From NCBI GenBank assembly GCA_934675625.1, contig CAKURH010000123.1:1-8166 (forward strand): a stretch of DNA of 8,166 nt. Reading direction: 5' to 3'. Position 1 is the stretch's first letter; the number at the start of each line of letters is the position of its first letter. The position numbers and the translations under genes are program-made. Below are positions 6,953 through 8,166 of this stretch, piece after piece. The notes under the pieces are model-generated. The model worked only from the letters and a program-made list of their open reading frames with translations. It made no database searches and was not told the origin of the DNA. Source of the DNA: an uncultured Kiritimatiellota bacterium (GTDB lineage Bacteria > Verrucomicrobiota > Kiritimatiellia > RFP12 > UBA1067).

Positions 6953-8119
6953 TCACCGCACGATCACGGCGAAGCCCAGGCGATGCGCACGCAGGAACTT
7001 CTCCGGCGCCAACGTGCCGCGCGTGACGCGCACCTCGTCGACATTGCCCATGAACGCGCCGAACGCGAGCGAGCTGTCGGCGAGTCCATCGACCGCCAGC
7101 GCACCGCTGAACGCGCCCGTCCCGGCAACCTCGTAGTCGCGGTAGACCGTGACCGCCGTCGTCGTGCCGTCCGCCGAGGGCGCGAACACGATTGCAATGT
7201 GCGACCACGCCTCCGACAGCTGACTGGCGGACGCAACATCCTGACCCGCCACGACGACCTTCAGGCCGTCCGCCGTCTGCCGCAACGACCAGACCGCGTT
7301 CGTCTGTCCGCCCTTGACGCCTTGCAACGCGACGAGATCCGTCCCGACGTCCGCGCTTCCGCGCAGGAAGAGCTCGACCGTCTGGTCGGGACGCTCCAGC
7401 AGCGAGAGCCGCGAATACGCCCCCGCGCCCGTCATAAGCGAGAGCGAGCCCCGGTTCTTCTCGCGCAGGCGGTTGCCGTCCGCGTCACGCAGCTCGCCCG
7501 CGTTCGCGCCCACCAGCTTCGCCGCGCCGGACAGCGACGGCGCCTCGACGAACGCCTCGACCAGCGCGTCCGACTTGCCGTCGAACGGCGCCCAGACGAG
7601 CGTCTCGCCCGCGACGCGCTTCGTCATCAGGAATTCGGACGGCTTGAGCGCCTTGCGCGTCAGGCGGATGTCATTCAGGTTGCCGCTCTTGCAAGAAAAC
7701 TCCGTGTAGTCGCCCCAGCACCCGCAGTTCACGTAGATCTTGTCCGCGATGGTCTCGGCTGCAAGGCCCAGCACCGACGCCGCACGCGCCACGAGCCTTC
7801 CATCCAGATAGACGCGCGTTTCCGTGTTCTCCCGGTCGCTCACCACCGCGAGGCGGTGCCACGCGCCATCGTCCCAGGCCGTCGCAGGAAGGGTCGCGAC
7901 CATGTTGAAGTTACAATCGCCGACGTAAATCCGGCCATCCGTCCGATTGCACCACACATACCACTGTGACGAATGGCAGAAGAGGTAGACGCGGTCCTTG
8001 GAGAAGTCCCTCCACGCCTCCTGCGGGAACTTGAAGCCGATCTCGGCCGTAAAGCTGTTGACGGCGAAGGACCGCTCCACGTCGGTGACGCGCGATTCGT
8101 TAGAATAGTGTGCACCCAA
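6953..8119 (-). CDS. Tandem LamG-domain protein, 5' end incomplete or frameshifted
   Basis: The visible frame gives 388 residues with two concanavalin-like LamG jelly rolls. The first (about 1-165) has GAWHRLAVVSDREN (85-98), VYLDGRLVA (103-111) and NLNDIRLTRKALKPSEFL (147-164). The second (about 230-378) has AWSHIAIVF (304-312) and NVDEVRVTRGTLAPEKFL (359-376). Such domains bind glycans or act as structural modules in large secreted proteins. The only start available is TTG at 8119; it lacks a Shine-Dalgarno sequence and a signal peptide, and begins inside the first strand of domain one. An in-frame TGA lies at 8158-8156. A different frame entering from the window edge fits better after a small indel (see the fragment at 8100-8165), so this is probably the C-terminal half of a longer extracellular protein. 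The C-terminus is intact, ending FAVIVR. It lies 83 bp upstream of the hydrolase operon. Confidence 0.75.
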   Translation of the reverse strand: MGAHYSNESRVTDVERSFAVNSFTAEIGFKFPQEAWRDFSKDRVYLFCHSSQWYVWCNRTDGRIYVGDCNFNMVATLPATAWDDGAWHRLAVVSDRENTETRVYLDGRLVARAASVLGLAAETIADKIYVNCGCWGDYTEFSCKSGNLNDIRLTRKALKPSEFLMTKRVAGETLVWAPFDGKSDALVEAFVEAPSLSGAAKLVGANAGELRDADGNRLREKNRGSLSLMTGAGAYSRLSLLERPDQTVELFLRGSADVGTDLVALQGVKGGQTNAVWSLRQTADGLKVVVAGQDVASASQLSEAWSHIAIVFAPSADGTTTAVTVYRDYEVAGTGAFSGALAVDGLADSSLAFGAFMGNVDEVRVTRGTLAPEKFLRAHRLGFAVIVR

Positions 8120-8165
8120 CCAAGAAAGCAGGTTCTTTCGAGAGGGGCCCGTTCGTCAAATGCTG
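8100..8165 (-). pseudogene. Possible upstream fragment of the LamG gene in another frame
   Basis: Reading leftward from 8165, the frame QHLTNGPLSKEPAFL is open from the window edge before ending at TAA (8102-8100). A tandem CCAA repeat (CCAACCAA, 8116-8123) lies at the end of that segment. Removing one copy fuses the frame as ...PAFLGAHYSNESRV..., which reads smoothly into the first LamG strand. This supports a 4-bp duplication or an assembly error, but with only about 15 codons to judge, the upstream frame may not be coding. Confidence 0.35.
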
Positions 8166-8166
8166 T

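Noticed and set aside
6857..7969. 370-residue plus-strand open frame across the LamG gene
   Set aside because: Arginine-rich antisense shadow. LamG motifs are on the minus strand, and the frame crosses the start of the fusion gene.
1..8166. tRNA, rRNA, CRISPR array, insertion sequence or integrase
   Set aside because: No cloverleaf-like segment, no regularly spaced direct repeats, and no transposase or recombinase motifs were seen on either strand.

Overview
The window is a GC-rich bacterial segment in which every convincing gene lies on the minus strand, so the order of transcription runs from high to low coordinates. It encodes secreted carbohydrate-degrading enzymes. Tandem LamG-domain proteins, a multi-family glycoside hydrolase fusion, high GC and the absence of SusC/SusD-type genes suggest a glycan-degrading member of the PVC group, with Kiritimatiellota or a related Verrucomicrobiota/Lentisphaerota lineage as my best guess. 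That assignment rests on protein style only and is not secure.

Layout in transcription order: (1) 8119-6953, the C-terminal part of a protein with two LamG/concanavalin-like jelly-roll domains. Its 5' end is odd: there is no good start or signal peptide, and a tandem 4-bp repeat (8116-8123) sits where a second reading frame would join it, so a frameshift is likely. (2) 6870-6952, a short AT-rich intergenic segment with two overlapping palindromes and no evident ribosome binding site. (3) 6869-2361, a 1502-residue secreted fusion: a GH92 alpha-mannosidase-type enzyme (about residues 28-725) followed by a complete GH78-like alpha-L-rhamnosidase-type enzyme (about 735-1502). (4) 2350-503, a 615-residue secreted (beta/alpha)8-barrel protein resembling GH129/GH101-type retaining alpha-N-acetylgalactosaminidases. 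It lies 10 bp behind the fusion gene, with its Shine-Dalgarno sequence overlapping the upstream stop codon. (5) 502-26, a long non-coding stretch. Its promoter-distal two thirds is a dense series of hairpin-forming inverted repeats, and its last 90 bases hold a near-consensus sigma-70 promoter. (6) 25-1, the first eight codons of the next gene, which runs off the window.

The fusion enzyme and the barrel enzyme are almost certainly one operon. Together they offer alpha-mannosidase, rhamnosidase-like and alpha-GalNAc-ase-like activities outside the cytoplasm, which fits dismantling a complex heteroglycan or glycoprotein; the real substrate cannot be read from the sequence. The most unusual points are the two-hydrolase fusion, the hairpin array downstream of the operon, and the apparent small-duplication frameshift in the LamG gene.
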